A stretch of 64,000 nucleotides of DNA from Rossellomorea sp. SC111 (GCF_024733565.1 NZ_JANIOC010000001.1:177106-241105); one strand, 5' to 3'; shown: positions 47,510-57,562, counted from the first letter of the stretch. Notes: generated by a model from the sequence alone, not told the origin. Made by a program: numbers and translations.

Positions 47510-48694
47510 TTATTTCAATTGAGCCAGGAAGCTTTGCCCGAACTTCGGCATTTTCACATTAAAGTTATCAGCGACCGTTGCCCCGATATCTGCGAATGTT
47601 TCGGAGATCGGCAGTTTCTTCCCTTCTTTAAATCGTTTGGAATATACAAGAAGTGGAACATACTCTCTCGTATGGTCTGTCCCCGGTGCAGTAGGGTCAT
47701 TTCCATGATCCGCCGTGATGATGAGAAGATCATCTTCCGTCATTTTGTCAAACACTTCCGGCAGTCGCGCATCGAACTCTTCCAGTGCTTCCCCGTAGCC
47801 TTTGGGATCACGACGATGTCCGTATAACGCATCAAAGTCCACAAGATTCAGGAAGCTTAGACCTGTGAAGGACTGATCGAATGTTTTGATGAAACTGTCC
47901 ATTCCGTCCATATTATGCTTCGTACGGATCGAATCGGTCACACCTTCACCATTGTAGATATCCGAAATCTTTCCGATGGCGATCACGTCCAGTCCTGAAT
48001 CTGTCATTTCATTCATGACCGTACGCTCAAACGGCTTCAACGCATAGTCGTGGCGATTGGATGTCCGTTTGAACTCCCCTGGTTCACCCACGAACGGACG
48101 GGCAATCACACGTCCGACGAGGTATTCCTCTTCTTTCGTGATTTCACGGGCAATCTCACAGATTTTGTACTGCTCTTCTATCGGAATGATGTCTTCATGA
48201 GCTGCGATTTGAAGAACGGGATCTGCAGATGTATACACAATGAGAGCTCCTGTTTCCATATGCTCTTTTCCCAGTTCTTCAATGATTTCAGTGCCACTCG
48301 CAGGCTTGTTTCCGATGATCGTCCTGCCTGTTTCGGCTTCAAGTCTTTGAATCAATTTTTCCGGAAAACCATCCGGGTATGTCTTGAACGGCTTATCGAT
48401 ATTCAGGCCCATGATTTCCCAATGGCCGGTCATTGTGTCCTTCCCGACTGACGCTTCCTGCATTTTTGTGTAGTATGCAAGAGGTTTATCAGCTTTTTCA
48501 ATACCCTTTACTTCTTTAATATTGGAAAGGCCGAGCTTCCCGATATTCGGCATCTTCAGTCCATCCATATGTTCAGCAATATGACCGAGCGTATCTGTTC
48601 CTTTGTCGTTGAACAGTTCTGCATCAGGCGCTTCGCCGATACCGACAGAATCCATTACGATCAAGTGAACCCGTTTGTATGTATAGTTACTCAT
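47510..48694 (-). CDS. deoB: Phosphopentomutase
   Basis: Interconverts (deoxy)ribose-1- and 5-phosphates, linking pupG/pdp products to central metabolism. 394 aa; metal-binding motifs [31 protein letters not shown] and [24 protein letters not shown] precedes the ATG. First gene of the operon. Confidence 0.96.
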   Translation of the reverse strand: MSNYTYKRVHLIVMDSVGIGEAPDAELFNDKGTDTLGHIAEHMDGLKMPNIGKLGLSNIKEVKGIEKADKPLAYYTKMQEASVGKDTMTGHWEIMGLNIDKPFKTYPDGFPEKLIQRLEAETGRTIIGNKPASGTEIIEELGKEHMETGALIVYTSADPVLQIAAHEDIIPIEEQYKICEIAREITKEEEYLVGRVIARPFVGEPGEFKRTSNRHDYALKPFERTVMNEMTDSGLDVIAIGKISDIYNGEGVTDSIRTKHNMDGMDSFIKTFDQSFTGLSFLNLVDFDALYGHRRDPKGYGEALEEFDARLPEVFDKMTEDDLLIITADHGNDPTAPGTDHTREYVPLLVYSKRFKEGKKLPISETFADIGATVADNFNVKMPKFGQSFLAQLK

Positions 48695-48841
48695 TATAGT
48701 AAACCTCCTAAATATTAATCCATTTTTAAAAAAGCGGTTACATTTTCGACCTTCAAACGTATCTTACCCTTATCTGCTTTGAAGCAATCGACAGGATTTA
48801 ACGTCAGAAGTCTGACATCTATATTCTACTTTTCCCTTACA

Positions 48842-48898
48842 AAAAAAACAAGAGAGATCCCTTAAAGAAGCGTAATTTCTTTGTGGAATCCCTCTTCA
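48842..48898 (-). terminator. Terminator after xerD
   Basis: GAAGAGGGATTCC and the opposite arm pair with small bulges, with an inner AAAGAA/TTCTTT stem; eight Ts follow on the minus strand. Confidence 0.8.
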
Positions 48899-48903
48899 TT
48901 CTA

Positions 48904-49797
48904 TTAAGCTCTAGGATGGAATTGCGAATAGACATCCTTTAAGCGTGTTTTCGTCACATGTGTATAGATTTGCGTCGTGGAAATGTCTGCATGACCAAGC
49001 ATTTCCTGTACTGCCCTGAGATCCGCCCCATTCTCCAACAAATGAGTGGCAAATGAATGACGAAGCGTATGAGGTGTCAAATCCTTCTCGATATTGGCTT
49101 TCTTGGCAAGGGCCTTTAAATTCTTCCAGAAGCCTTGTCTTGTCAGCCCTTTTCCATGGTGATTCAGGAATAAATGATCATCACGGTGCTTCTTGCTCCG
49201 TAATTTCAATCGTGCATCACCTAAATATTTCTCGAGGACATCCATGGCCGTCTGCCCGATCGGGATAATCCGCTCTTTGTTCCCTTTTCCGATGCACCGG
49301 ACAAATCCCATGGTCAAATGGACATCTTCCAATTGAAGCTGGATGAGCTCGCTTACCCGTATCCCCGTCGCATAAAGAAGCTCAAGCATCGCCTTGTCCC
49401 TCATCCCTAAAGGCGTCGATTCTTCAGGAGCTTCGAGTAAAGCCTCCACTTCAGCTATGCTCAAGATCCTCGGGAGTGTCCTCTCGGTCTTAGGTGTCTC
49501 GATATGAACAGTCGGATCTTGTTCCGTCGTCTTTTCCCTCAATAGGAATTGATGAAAGGACCGTATCGATGCCACGTGACGGGCAACGGTCTTTGAAGAT
49601 TTCCCCTGGTTTTTCAAATGGCCGAGAAATTGAAGAATATTCACTCGTGAAACGGCATTTAATTCCGCCACTTCCTCAACCTTCGATAAATATAAGGCAT
49701 AATTCTTTAAATCGCGTTGATACGACTCGATCGTATTTTTTGCAAGCCCTTTTTCTACTATTAAAAAGTGCATGAAATCTTGAATATGGTCTTCCAC
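48904..49797 (-). CDS. xerD: Site-specific tyrosine recombinase XerD (RipX)
   Basis: Resolves chromosome dimers at dif with CodV/XerC. 297 aa; N-terminal SAM-like core-binding domain (1-90) and catalytic domain with R147, K171, H243, R246, H269 and the nucleophile Y278. The start is GTG with GGGGAG nine bases upstream. Located downstream of fur and yqzK as in B. subtilis. Confidence 0.96.
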   Translation of the reverse strand: MEDHIQDFMHFLIVEKGLAKNTIESYQRDLKNYALYLSKVEEVAELNAVSRVNILQFLGHLKNQGKSSKTVARHVASIRSFHQFLLREKTTEQDPTVHIETPKTERTLPRILSIAEVEALLEAPEESTPLGMRDKAMLELLYATGIRVSELIQLQLEDVHLTMGFVRCIGKGNKERIIPIGQTAMDVLEKYLGDARLKLRSKKHRDDHLFLNHHGKGLTRQGFWKNLKALAKKANIEKDLTPHTLRHSFATHLLENGADLRAVQEMLGHADISTTQIYTHVTKTRLKDVYSQFHPRA

Positions 49798-49803
49798 ACT
49801 GCA

Positions 49804-50031
49804 TTACTCCCCGTTCATATAAAAAAATAATAATCGGTCATACCAATGGCTTTCTTCCTCTGTCACGGAAGAATAAACCTTTACCGCCGCTCCCTCTGGC
49901 TCATCATATTTGTGATAACCTTCGTATTCTTCACTTATCCACATGATACCATAGTAGAACAAAATCGTTGAACCCGTAAATAAAATAAACACCTTAATGG
50001 TCTGCCATACCATTTGAACCCCTTTTATCAT
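49804..50031 (-). CDS. yqzK: YqzK family protein (DUF4227)
   Basis: 75 aa of unknown function with one membrane segment (~10-30) and an acidic middle (EEYEGYHKYDEPEGA). GGAGG lies eight bases before the ATG. Its place between fur and xerD is conserved in Bacillus. Confidence 0.8.
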   Translation of the reverse strand: MIKGVQMVWQTIKVFILFTGSTILFYYGIMWISEEYEGYHKYDEPEGAAVKVYSSVTEEESHWYDRLLFFYMNGE

Positions 50032-50135
50032 CCTGTCGTCCTCCATATTCGCTTGCTTATTAATACAAGCTATGACGATTTTGAACCGTTTTATACCTTA
50101 TGGAGTCAGAAACCGCGAAAAATTCCGGGAGAGTA

Positions 50136-50207
50136 TAAAAAAAGCCTTAAAGAGTATGTATGGGAGGTTTCCGATTTCAGAAACAACACAGGGGTCTTTA
50201 AGGCTTT
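50136..50207 (-). terminator. Long-loop terminator after fur
   Basis: AAAGCCTTAAAGA and TCTTTAAGGCTTT form a perfect 13-bp stem, but the loop is about 40 bases. Seven Ts follow on the minus strand. Confidence 0.75.
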
Positions 50208-50218
50208 CCGGCATCATC

Positions 50219-50677
50219 TTATTCTTCTGGATCCTCTTCTTTATCCTGACATCTGGAACAAATGCCATGAAAGGTGAGGCGGTGGTCTTTTATTTTAAAC
50301 TTCCAGTCTCGTTCGACAATCGTTTCAACGTCTTCTAAGAGATCATCTTGAATTTCATCAACAGCTCCACATTCAATGCATACTAAATGGTGATGGAAGT
50401 GGGCTGCCCCTTCTTGCCTGAGATCATAACGCGATACACCATCGCCAAAATTGATTTTATCTACAACTTTCAGTTCAGACAACAATTCCAATGTACGATA
50501 TACGGTCGCCAGTCCAATTTCCGGAGATTTTTCCTTAACGAGGAGGTATACATCTTCGGCGCTGAGGTGATCTTCTTCATGTTCCAATAACACGCGTACC
50601 GTAGCTTCGCGCTGTGGCGTAAGCTTGTAGCTGGCAGAATGAAGCTGTTTTTTTATTCGTTCAATGCGGCTTTCCAT
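50219..50677 (-). CDS. fur: Ferric uptake regulator Fur
   Basis: An iron-responsive repressor. 152 aa; winged helix ~10-80 with IGLATVYRTLELL; metal-site block HFHHHLVC at 93-100 and two CxxC zinc pairs (CIEC; CSRC near residue 140). GGAGG precedes the ATG. A PerR/Fur-like box lies about 60 bases upstream. Confidence 0.96.
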   Translation of the reverse strand: MESRIERIKKQLHSASYKLTPQREATVRVLLEHEEDHLSAEDVYLLVKEKSPEIGLATVYRTLELLSELKVVDKINFGDGVSRYDLRQEGAAHFHHHLVCIECGAVDEIQDDLLEDVETIVERDWKFKIKDHRLTFHGICSRCQDKEEDPEE

Positions 50678-50737
50678 AGTCCTCTCCTCCCTCGTCAATG
50701 TCTTTACTATTATATCAAAAAGGGAAGAATAAGCAAA

Positions 50738-50752
50738 ATAAAATAATTATAA
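50738..50752 (-). promoter_or_regulatory. PerR/Fur-like box upstream of fur
   Basis: TTATAATTATTTTAT on the minus strand matches the PerR consensus TTATAATNATTATAA at 13 of 15 positions. Regulation of fur by PerR is known in B. subtilis. Confidence 0.5.
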
Positions 50753-50758
50753 TCAAAC

Positions 50759-50794
50759 AAATAAAACGATTCTTATATAAGAATCGTTTTATTT
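50759..50794 (-). terminator. Terminator after spoIIM
   Basis: A perfect 36-bp palindrome (AAATAAAACGATTCTTAT and its complement) directly after the spoIIM stop codon, ending in a T-rich run. Confidence 0.8.
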
Positions 50795-51442
50795 AATTTT
50801 CCCTATGACCGCTTCCATTAAAGTAGGTGAAAGATAGGCTTCAATACTTGCGGCTATGGTGACGATTCCGATGGCCACCACCATGAAGATGACGTATCTG
50901 GACAGAAACGGAATCATCTGGAACTGCAGGGACGACGTGCTCCTCATAAAGATCTTCCGGATCAATGTCAGGGAGAAGTTAGCGCTGATCGCCCCGATGA
51001 AGATGAATGCCGGAATGATGATAATATTTTGTGGAAGCACGCTCACAAAAGACAATAAAAATCCGCTCCACCCCATTTGATTCACGAGGAAACCGACTGA
51101 GAAGCCAACTACGACACCTTTCATAAATAATAGGACGAAGATGAGGGGCAGCCCGATGATCGAGATCCCGAGGAGCCACATCAATCCGAGATACTTCACA
51201 TTATGGAGGAAACTCTGACGGAAGAGCTCTTCGGCTGACGTCATACTTCCATCCTCCATCTCACTAAAGAACTTACTTAAATAGAAATAAAGGTCCTCCT
51301 TTTGGGCGAATGATAAAGAATTCACGACAATCGCACCAAAAATGATCCCCATTAAAAACAATGTAATGATAAATAAATAGATTGAGGAATGTGCTTGTAC
51401 ATGTTGAACGAGTGGATTTGAATTTGACATTTTTTTGCGCAT
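50789..51442 (-). CDS. spoIIM: Stage II sporulation protein SpoIIM
   Basis: Membrane protein of the SpoIID-M-P engulfment machine in the mother cell. About 217 aa, five membrane segments, SpoIIM/DUF95 family (IYLFIITLFLMGIIFGAIVV; VLPQNIIIIPAFIFIGA). AGGAGG lies nine bases before this ATG and six before a GTG one codon earlier; either could be the start. Confidence 0.93.
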   Translation of the reverse strand: MRKKMSNSNPLVQHVQAHSSIYLFIITLFLMGIIFGAIVVNSLSFAQKEDLYFYLSKFFSEMEDGSMTSAEELFRQSFLHNVKYLGLMWLLGISIIGLPLIFVLLFMKGVVVGFSVGFLVNQMGWSGFLLSFVSVLPQNIIIIPAFIFIGAISANFSLTLIRKIFMRSTSSLQFQMIPFLSRYVIFMVVAIGIVTIAASIEAYLSPTLMEAVIGKIK

Positions 51443-51579
51443 CACAGTGCTCCTCCTAGATATCGATTACTAATCTATATGTGAGGTTGGCCACGTTTAT
51501 TCTATTCTATTCTATTGAACTTCCACAGGGATAAACGTATAATCATAGAAACCTTATTGTGGAAGTGGAGGAACATACT

Positions 51580-52161
51580 ATGAAGAACCACAGCCTAATC
51601 AAGTTCCCTGAACGTATCGAAACCCCCCGCCTATTTATTAGACCGTGCATGCCCGGGGACGGACCTGCCGTGTTTAGAGCGATATCTGAATCCAGGGAGG
51701 AATTAAAACGATGGCTTCCCTTCGCCCGTAAAGAACAAACCCTTGAAGATGTGGAAGCCGGGGTACGGGATTCCTATGCAGAATTCATAAAAAAGACCGA
51801 CATCAGACTACATATTTATTTGAGAGAAACGGACGAATTCATCGGGTCTACAGGACTTCACCGCATTGATTGGGACGTTCCTAAAGTGGAAATCGGGTAT
51901 TGGCTTCATACAAGGTACACGAAAAAAGGGTATATGGTCGAAGCAGTGAAGGAGCTGACCCGTTTCGCCCTAAACGACCTCTCCTGTAAGCGGGTTGAGA
52001 TTCGTTGTGATGAGAGAAATGCGGCTTCACGGAAGGTCCCTGAGAAACTTGGGTTCAAGCTGGAGGGGATTTCAAGGTATGATCACCTTGATGAGAACGG
52101 TATTGATGCACGTGATACATGTGTGTATTCACTGATTCCAGGAGATATGATTAAGAGTTGA
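51580..52161 (+). CDS. GNAT acetyltransferase, RimJ/RimL type
   Basis: About 193 aa. Core GNAT features: ETPRLFIRPCMPGDGPAVF at the N-terminus, VEIGYWLHTRYTKKGYMVEA (acetyl-CoA loop, ~105-124) and NAASRKVPEKLGF (~148-160). Such enzymes acetylate protein N-termini or small molecules; the substrate is unknown. GGAGG lies eight bases before the ATG. Single gene, divergent from spoIIM. Confidence 0.85.
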   Translation: MKNHSLIKFPERIETPRLFIRPCMPGDGPAVFRAISESREELKRWLPFARKEQTLEDVEAGVRDSYAEFIKKTDIRLHIYLRETDEFIGSTGLHRIDWDVPKVEIGYWLHTRYTKKGYMVEAVKELTRFALNDLSCKRVEIRCDERNAASRKVPEKLGFKLEGISRYDHLDENGIDARDTCVYSLIPGDMIKS

Positions 52162-52254
52162 TTCCTGTAAGGAAATTCGTTCCCGGAATAATTGCGTCGA
52201 AATCGGAGTAATCGCGTCAATTTATCATTTATTGCATATTTTCCCATATCAATC

Positions 52255-52291
52255 GAAAAGCTGGACCCCATTTCGACAGGCGTCCAGCTTT
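52255..52291 (-). terminator. Terminator after nudF
   Basis: AAAGCTGGAC and GTCCAGCTTT form a perfect 10-bp stem with a 15-nt loop; a short T run follows. Confidence 0.75.
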
Positions 52292-52307
52292 CCTTCACCA
52301 TTCCCTC

Positions 52308-52856
52308 TTATTTCGCAAGCTTCTGCAGTTGCAAATATTGAACTGCATACGCCGTTTTTGCATCATAAATCTTCTGTTCTTTGATGAGCTGCAATGCCTC
52401 TTCTACTGTCACTTCAATCAACTCGACAAATTCATCTTCATCCGCTTCTTTTGATTCCTGAATGGGATAAATATCGTGAGCTATATACAAGTGAACAAGC
52501 TCATTTGCAAATCCAGGCGACGTATAAAATGAAATCAAATGTTCCAGATTTCCACATCCATAACCCGTTTCTTCTTCCAATTCACGCAGGGCGGTTTTAT
52601 CCGGCTCTTCCCCCGGCTCAAGCTTCCCGGCTGGAATTTCGATGATGGATTTCTCCAGCGCTTTGCGGTACTGCTCCACCATCACCACTTTCCCTTCCGG
52701 TGTCAATGCGATGACCGCTACTGCTCCAGGGTGCCTTATCAGTTCCCGCTTGGATGTCTTGCCGTTTGGAAGCTCGACTTCATCCACTTGAAGATCAATG
52801 ATTTTCCCTTGATAGATCGTTTCTGTTGTAATCGTCTTTTCTTCAAATTTTTTCAT
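52308..52856 (-). CDS. nudF: ADP-ribose pyrophosphatase NudF
   Basis: 182-aa Nudix hydrolase; the box runs from GKLEPGEEPDKTALRE to EEETGY (~78-100), with the upstream proline/glycine pattern of ADP-ribose hydrolases (YTSPGFANELVHLY). Cleaves ADP-ribose to AMP and ribose-5-phosphate. AAGGAGAG precedes the ATG. Divergent from mciZ. Confidence 0.93.
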   Translation of the reverse strand: MKKFEEKTITTETIYQGKIIDLQVDEVELPNGKTSKRELIRHPGAVAVIALTPEGKVVMVEQYRKALEKSIIEIPAGKLEPGEEPDKTALRELEEETGYGCGNLEHLISFYTSPGFANELVHLYIAHDIYPIQESKEADEDEFVELIEVTVEEALQLIKEQKIYDAKTAYAVQYLQLQKLAK

Positions 52857-52937
52857 CGTTCAACTCTCCTTGTTCTGTCATCGACCTTGTCCTCATACAT
52901 TTTACCATATCCCATTCGAGGATCGAGGTGAAAACCC

Positions 52938-53063
52938 TTGAAGGTGATTGTTGAAAAGGACCGGATCATCCTGGTAGGGAAAGCATGGGAAATCAAGGCG
53001 AAGCTGAAGGAATATAATCGAACCTACGTTACTGTCAAGGAATGGATCGACGCAAATCGTTGA
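52938..53063 (+). CDS. mciZ: Z-ring inhibitor peptide MciZ
   Basis: A 41-residue peptide. The middle, LVGKAWEIKAKLKEYNRT, matches B. subtilis MciZ (recalled as LVGKAWEIRAKLKEYGRT), and the end VKEWIDANR matches VKDWISKP. MciZ binds the C-terminal face of FtsZ and blocks Z-ring formation in the mother cell during sporulation. The start is TTG with GAGGTG seven bases upstream. Located next to nudF as in B. subtilis. Mother-cell (SigE) control is known in B. subtilis; the promoter was not located here. Confidence 0.9.
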   Translation: MKVIVEKDRIILVGKAWEIKAKLKEYNRTYVTVKEWIDANR

Positions 53064-53142
53064 ATCCGACCGTTTTCTTTGTTTATTCGTCCCCACTTTC
53101 GTTAATATAATAGAGAGTGCTAATGTCGAAAGGACGGATACC

Positions 53143-54066
53143 ATGGAAAAAAGACGGATAGGAAACTCTGATTTATTAGTATCAAAGATGGGACTCGGGT
53201 GTATGTCCCTTGGAACCGAAGAGAGCGCCGCGAAGGAAATTGTGCAGCACGCTTTAGAAAATGGAATCAATTATCTTGATACTGCTGATTTATATGACTT
53301 TGGCCAAAATGAAGAAATCGTCGGCAACGCCATTCGTGATGTCCGGGACGACATCATCCTGGCCACCAAAGGTGGGAACCGCTGGAATGATGTCGATGAT
53401 GGCTGGCGCTGGGATCCTTCAAAATCCTATATCAAGTCTGCCGTGAAGGACAGCCTTTCCCGCCTGAAAGTGGACTATATCGACCTTTATCAGCTTCACG
53501 GAGGGACGATCGAAGACGATTTTGAAGAAACGATCGCTGCATTTGAAGAATTGAAGAAAGAAGGGCTGATTCGCCATTACGGCATCTCTTCCATCAGGCC
53601 GAATGTCATCAAGCGATTTCTACGTTCTTCTTCCATTGATAGCGTCATGATGCAGTACAGCTTACTGGACCGCCGACCGGAAGAGTGGATGGACCTGCTC
53701 GATGAGAATAAGGTGAGTATCGTTGCGCGGGGTCCTTTGGCAAAAGGACTCCTTTCCGAAAAGATGCTTTCCAAAGCTTCTGCGAAAATGAAAGAAGATG
53801 GCTATCTGGACTACTCTTATCAAGAGCTTGAAGAAACACTGAAGTCCATCCATGGGAAAATGGGTGACGACCGTTCAATGAACGATCTTGCCCTTCAATA
53901 TATTCTCGCTCATGAGTCGGTTGGTGCTGTGATCCCTGGCGCTAGCTCCGTTCAACAGCTTCAGGAGAATATCGACGCAGTGAATGCGGAACCTTTATCT
54001 TCCGAAGAGCTTGACATGCTAAAACAGTTAACCAAATTGACACGATATGAGCAACATAGGGACTGA
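53143..54066 (+). CDS. yqkF: Aldo/keto reductase YqkF
   Basis: 307-aa NADPH-dependent TIM-barrel reductase. The catalytic tetrad is D46, Y51, K76 and H119 (YLDTADLYDFG, ATKGG, YQLHGG); NADP site GAVIPGASSVQQLQEN near the C-terminus. Physiological substrate unknown. Same neighbourhood as in B. subtilis. Confidence 0.92.
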   Translation: MEKRRIGNSDLLVSKMGLGCMSLGTEESAAKEIVQHALENGINYLDTADLYDFGQNEEIVGNAIRDVRDDIILATKGGNRWNDVDDGWRWDPSKSYIKSAVKDSLSRLKVDYIDLYQLHGGTIEDDFEETIAAFEELKKEGLIRHYGISSIRPNVIKRFLRSSSIDSVMMQYSLLDRRPEEWMDLLDENKVSIVARGPLAKGLLSEKMLSKASAKMKEDGYLDYSYQELEETLKSIHGKMGDDRSMNDLALQYILAHESVGAVIPGASSVQQLQENIDAVNAEPLSSEELDMLKQLTKLTRYEQHRD

Positions 54067-54067
54067 G

Positions 54068-54118
54068 AAAAAAATAAGCGGGTCAGGGTTTATTGGTTCC
54101 CTTCCCGCTTATTTTTTT
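54068..54118. terminator. Bidirectional terminator after yqkF and the GrpB-like gene
   Basis: AAAAAAATAAGCGGG and CCCGCTTATTTTTTT form a perfect 15-bp stem. The 3' end of the minus-strand GrpB-like gene lies inside the loop. Confidence 0.88.
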
Positions 54119-54620
54119 CATACCAGCTTAACGCCTTTTCCTCAAGGTCCTTCACAAATTGATCCTTCCCTTGAATGTAGCCATCCATATCATGCGGAAA
54201 CTTCTTTGCAAGCATTGATTTCAAGTCACCGTATCGTTTGGCTTCCTTGTCAAATTCCCTCAAATAATCACGAAACGCCAAGTGCCTGACTACATGATCG
54301 ATGCCATAAGGGAAAATATGAAGATGTACGGCTCTCTCATTCCCTTCTCCTTTATAGAAGTAGCGGCGGTTCGGGATGCCATTCTCACCTTTTCCGACAA
54401 AATCCAGTTGCCTGAATTGTTCTCTACGTTCATCAACGCTCTCTAAGCTTAGTACTTCTATCATTATATCTATTATCGGCTTAGCAGCCAAACCCGGTAC
54501 GGAGGTTGAACCGATATGATGGATGATTGCGTCAGGAAGGAGCTTATTCAGACTGCGTTTTTCATTTTCAAATTTCTCCTGCCAGTCTGCTTGATGAGGC
54601 ACCACTCTTACTTCCCTCAT
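54090..54620 (-). CDS. GrpB family protein (UPF0157)
   Basis: 176 aa, nucleotidyltransferase-like fold. Motif HIGSTSVPGLAAKPIIDIMIEV (shortened: GSTSVPGLAAKPIID) holds the GS and D residues of the fold; HLHIFPYG follows. Function unknown. Its ATG overlaps the yqkE stop codon (TGATG), so it is translated by coupling. The operon partner yqkE gives no functional hint. Confidence 0.88.
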   Translation of the reverse strand: MREVRVVPHQADWQEKFENEKRSLNKLLPDAIIHHIGSTSVPGLAAKPIIDIMIEVLSLESVDERREQFRQLDFVGKGENGIPNRRYFYKGEGNERAVHLHIFPYGIDHVVRHLAFRDYLREFDKEAKRYGDLKSMLAKKFPHDMDGYIQGKDQFVKDLEEKALSWYEKNKREGNQ

Positions 54621-54850
54621 CAATCCTTGTAGTTCTTCCAATTCATATTGCTTTCATTCAACAGCTCTTCGAAACTTTTATTCTTTTCACGCTGTTTTTT
54701 CTCTTCTATTTTCCGAATGCGCTCTTCTTCCTTCTTCACAGACTCTACTTTTTCAAGCTCTGCCTTCTTCTGCTTCAGTTGTTCGAAGATGTCCCCGTTG
54801 ATGGAATTTTTCAACGTCAATTCGGCTTCCTGTTTCTTTTTCTTGGACAT
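54620..54850 (-). CDS. yqkE: YqkE family protein (DUF3886)
   Basis: 76 aa, highly charged (Lys/Glu), predicted as one long helix or coiled coil (EQLKQKKAELEKVESVKKEE). Function unknown. GGGGGA lies eight bases before the ATG. An in-frame start 18 codons upstream has no ribosome-binding site. Confidence 0.8.
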   Translation of the reverse strand: MSKKKKQEAELTLKNSINGDIFEQLKQKKAELEKVESVKKEEERIRKIEEKKQREKNKSFEELLNESNMNWKNYKD

Positions 54851-54920
54851 GTTCTGATTCCCCCTATCTGTCATAGTTATAAATCTTTTTTTCTCTTTAG
54901 TCAAAAGGCAGGCTCAAAAA

Positions 54921-54958
54921 AGCCGGTCAAAAGAGGTACTCTCCCCTTCTAACCGGCT
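54921..54958 (-). terminator. Terminator after scoB
   Basis: AGCCGGT and ACCGGCT pair around a 24-nt loop; six Ts follow on the minus strand. Confidence 0.75.
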
Positions 54959-54965
54959 CTTTCCA

Positions 54966-55628
54966 TCAATACGCTTCCAGTACTACATCATCCCCTACGA
55001 TCAACGTCGCATCTGTGGATGATTGGATATCCTCCACAGAGAAGCCGTTGGCTACTTCGCGAAGGAGAAGTCCTTCATCCGTGACGTCCATTACTGCGCG
55101 ATCCGTGATGATGCGGTCAACGACGCCTTTTCCCGTCAAAGGCAGGGTGCATTCTTTCAGGATCTTGCTTTCACCTGCCTTATTGACATGTTCCATGATG
55201 ACGATGATACGCTGGGCTCCGTGAACGAGGTCCATCGCTCCGCCCATCCCTTTGATCATTTTCCCCGGGATCATCCAGTTGGCGAGGTCCCCGTTTTCGG
55301 CTACTTCCATTCCACCAAGGATGGCGATATTGATATGCCCGCCACGAATCATTCCGAATGACTCCGAGCTATCAAAGTAAGAGGAGCCCGGAATCGCCGT
55401 AACAGTCTCTTTTCCGGCATTGATGAGGTCGGCATCGACTTCATTTTCACCCGGATATGGTCCGATTCCGAGTAATCCATTTTCAGATTGAAGGACAACC
55501 TGTTTGTTTTCTGTTATATAGTTGGCAACCAGTGTAGGCATCCCGATTCCTAAGTTCACATAGAAACCATCTTCTATTTCCTTTTCCGCTCTTCTTGCGA
55601 TTCTTTCACGCATTTTGGCACGATCCAT
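54966..55628 (-). CDS. scoB: Succinyl-CoA:3-ketoacid CoA-transferase, subunit B
   Basis: 220 aa. The catalytic glutamate is E49 in [14 protein letters not shown], which forms the CoA thioester. Together with ScoA it moves CoA from succinyl-CoA to acetoacetate. GGGAG precedes the ATG at 55628; an ATG five codons later is possible. Third gene of thiolase-scoA-scoB. Confidence 0.93.
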   Translation of the reverse strand: MDRAKMRERIARRAEKEIEDGFYVNLGIGMPTLVANYITENKQVVLQSENGLLGIGPYPGENEVDADLINAGKETVTAIPGSSYFDSSESFGMIRGGHINIAILGGMEVAENGDLANWMIPGKMIKGMGGAMDLVHGAQRIIVIMEHVNKAGESKILKECTLPLTGKGVVDRIITDRAVMDVTDEGLLLREVANGFSVEDIQSSTDATLIVGDDVVLEAY

Positions 55629-55646
55629 CCCGTTCCACTCTCCCTT

Positions 55647-56339
55647 CTATGCTTGTCTCACTGTTCTTCTTTCAATCCGTTTTTCCTGCTCGGCCTGTAT
55701 CAGACGCTGCACGTAGATGCTCGGTGTGTGCACTTCATTCGGGTTGATCTCCCCGATTTCAACCAGTTCTTCCACTTCGGCAATCGTCACTTTCCCCGCA
55801 GCTGCAATCATCGGATTAAAGTTCTGCGCTGTTTTGTTGTAGATCAGATTCCCCATCTTATCGGCCTTCCACGCACGTACAAGTGAGAAGTCGGCTGTAT
55901 AGGCTTCTTCCAGCAGATATTCTTTCCCATTAAATGTGCGGGTTTCTTTCCCTTCCGCTACCGGTGTCCCGACTCCTGCAGGCGTATAGAATGCAGGGAT
56001 CCCTGCACCTCCTGCGCGGATCTTCTCGGCAAGTGTCCCTTGGGGAACCAATTCCACTTCGAGCTCACCTGATAATACCTGTCTTTCAAATTCTTTATTT
56101 TCGCCGACATAAGAACCTATCATCTTATCAATCTGTTTATTTTTCAGTAATAAACCCAGGCCCCAATCGTCTACCCCACAGTTATTGGAAATGACAGTCA
56201 GGTTTTTCACTCCTTTTTCCACAAGGGCAAGAATGAGTTTTTCAGGGATCCCGCACAGGCCGAATCCTCCAACCATCAATGTTGCTCCATCGTGAATATC
56301 TGCCACCGCTTCGTCATATGAAGTGTATACTTCTTTCAT
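55647..56339 (-). CDS. scoA: Succinyl-CoA:3-ketoacid CoA-transferase, subunit A
   Basis: 230 aa. CoA-binding motif [10 protein letters not shown] (~24-33) and the family block [23 protein letters not shown] precedes the ATG. Partner of ScoB, 18 bases upstream of it. Confidence 0.93.
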   Translation of the reverse strand: MKEVYTSYDEAVADIHDGATLMVGGFGLCGIPEKLILALVEKGVKNLTVISNNCGVDDWGLGLLLKNKQIDKMIGSYVGENKEFERQVLSGELEVELVPQGTLAEKIRAGGAGIPAFYTPAGVGTPVAEGKETRTFNGKEYLLEEAYTADFSLVRAWKADKMGNLIYNKTAQNFNPMIAAAGKVTIAEVEELVEIGEINPNEVHTPSIYVQRLIQAEQEKRIERRTVRQA

Positions 56340-56374
56340 TGTATTCCCTCCTTGAATCTGGATTTTCCCATTCC

Positions 56375-57562
56375 TTATTTATGAAGTTCAACAACTGTCG
56401 CTACTCCCTGTCCCCCACCGATGCAAAGGGTAGCAAGTCCATTTTGGACGCCTCTTTTCTTCATCTCATGGATCAGCGTCACCAGGATTCGTGTTCCGCT
56501 CGCTCCAATCGGGTGACCAAGTGCTATGGCCCCCCCGTTTACATTAAGGGCATCCTTTTTGAATTGAAGCTCTTTATCCACTGCCAATGATTGTGCGGCA
56601 AATGCTTCATTGGCTTCAATCAATTCCATATCCTCAATCGTCATCTTCGTTTTTTCCAATACTTTTTTAACGGCGGCAACCGGTCCGATTCCCATGACAC
56701 TCGGATCTACACCTGCATTGGCATTCCCTTTGATCGTCACGAGAGGCGTGATGCCAAGTTCGTCTGCTTTCTTCCTGGACATGACGACAACAGCAGCGGC
56801 CCCATCATTGATGCCCGATGCATTACCTGCTGTCACCGAGCCATCTTTTTTGAAGGCAGCCCGCAAACCGGATAACTTCTCGGCCGTTGACCCTTTACGT
56901 GGGAACTCATCCTGCTTGAACACAACCGGATCCCCTTTTCGCTGCGGGATGGAAACCGGAACGATTTCATCATCAAATCGGCCGGATTCCATGGCAGCAG
57001 CAGCTTTTTGCTGACTCCATGCTGCGAATTCGTCCTGTTCTTCTCTTGAGAGAGAGTAACGGTCACATAGATTTTCTGCCGTCACACCCATATGGTAATC
57101 ATTAAAGGCACACCATAAACCGTCTGAAATCATGCTGTCGACGACTTTCTGGTCCCCCATCTTGTATCCTTCCCTAGCTCCTTTTAGTAGATATGGAGCC
57201 TGACTCATATTTTCCATTCCTCCTGCAACGATGATATCTGCATCCCCGGAAAGGATTGCCTGTGTTGCGAGATGAACCGTTTTTAATCCTGATCCACACA
57301 CTTTATTAATCGTCATGGCCGGTACCTGTTCAGGCAGTCCCGCTTTGATGGATGCTTGACGAGCCGGGTTCTGTCCCAACCCTGCCTGCAACACATTCCC
57401 CATGATCACTTCATCAACATCATTACCACTTAAACCAGCCTTCTCCAGGGCATCTTTAATAACTATCGCACCAAGCTCCGGAGCGGAAATGCCTTTTAAA
57501 GATCCGTTAAAGCTTCCGATGGCCGTGCGTACTGCACTCACAATGACAACTTCATTCGACAT
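56375..57562 (-). CDS. Acetyl-CoA acetyltransferase (thiolase)
   Basis: 395 aa. Catalytic C89 in [22 protein letters not shown] (~347) and the C-terminal CIGGGQG cysteine. Cleaves acetoacetyl-CoA to two acetyl-CoA in a catabolic setting, or works in reverse. GGGAGG lies before the ATG. First gene of the operon with scoAB, which argues for acetoacetate breakdown; could also be named mmgA/thlA/atoB. Confidence 0.92.
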   Translation of the reverse strand: MSNEVVIVSAVRTAIGSFNGSLKGISAPELGAIVIKDALEKAGLSGNDVDEVIMGNVLQAGLGQNPARQASIKAGLPEQVPAMTINKVCGSGLKTVHLATQAILSGDADIIVAGGMENMSQAPYLLKGAREGYKMGDQKVVDSMISDGLWCAFNDYHMGVTAENLCDRYSLSREEQDEFAAWSQQKAAAAMESGRFDDEIVPVSIPQRKGDPVVFKQDEFPRKGSTAEKLSGLRAAFKKDGSVTAGNASGINDGAAAVVVMSRKKADELGITPLVTIKGNANAGVDPSVMGIGPVAAVKKVLEKTKMTIEDMELIEANEAFAAQSLAVDKELQFKKDALNVNGGAIALGHPIGASGTRILVTLIHEMKKRGVQNGLATLCIGGGQGVATVVELHK

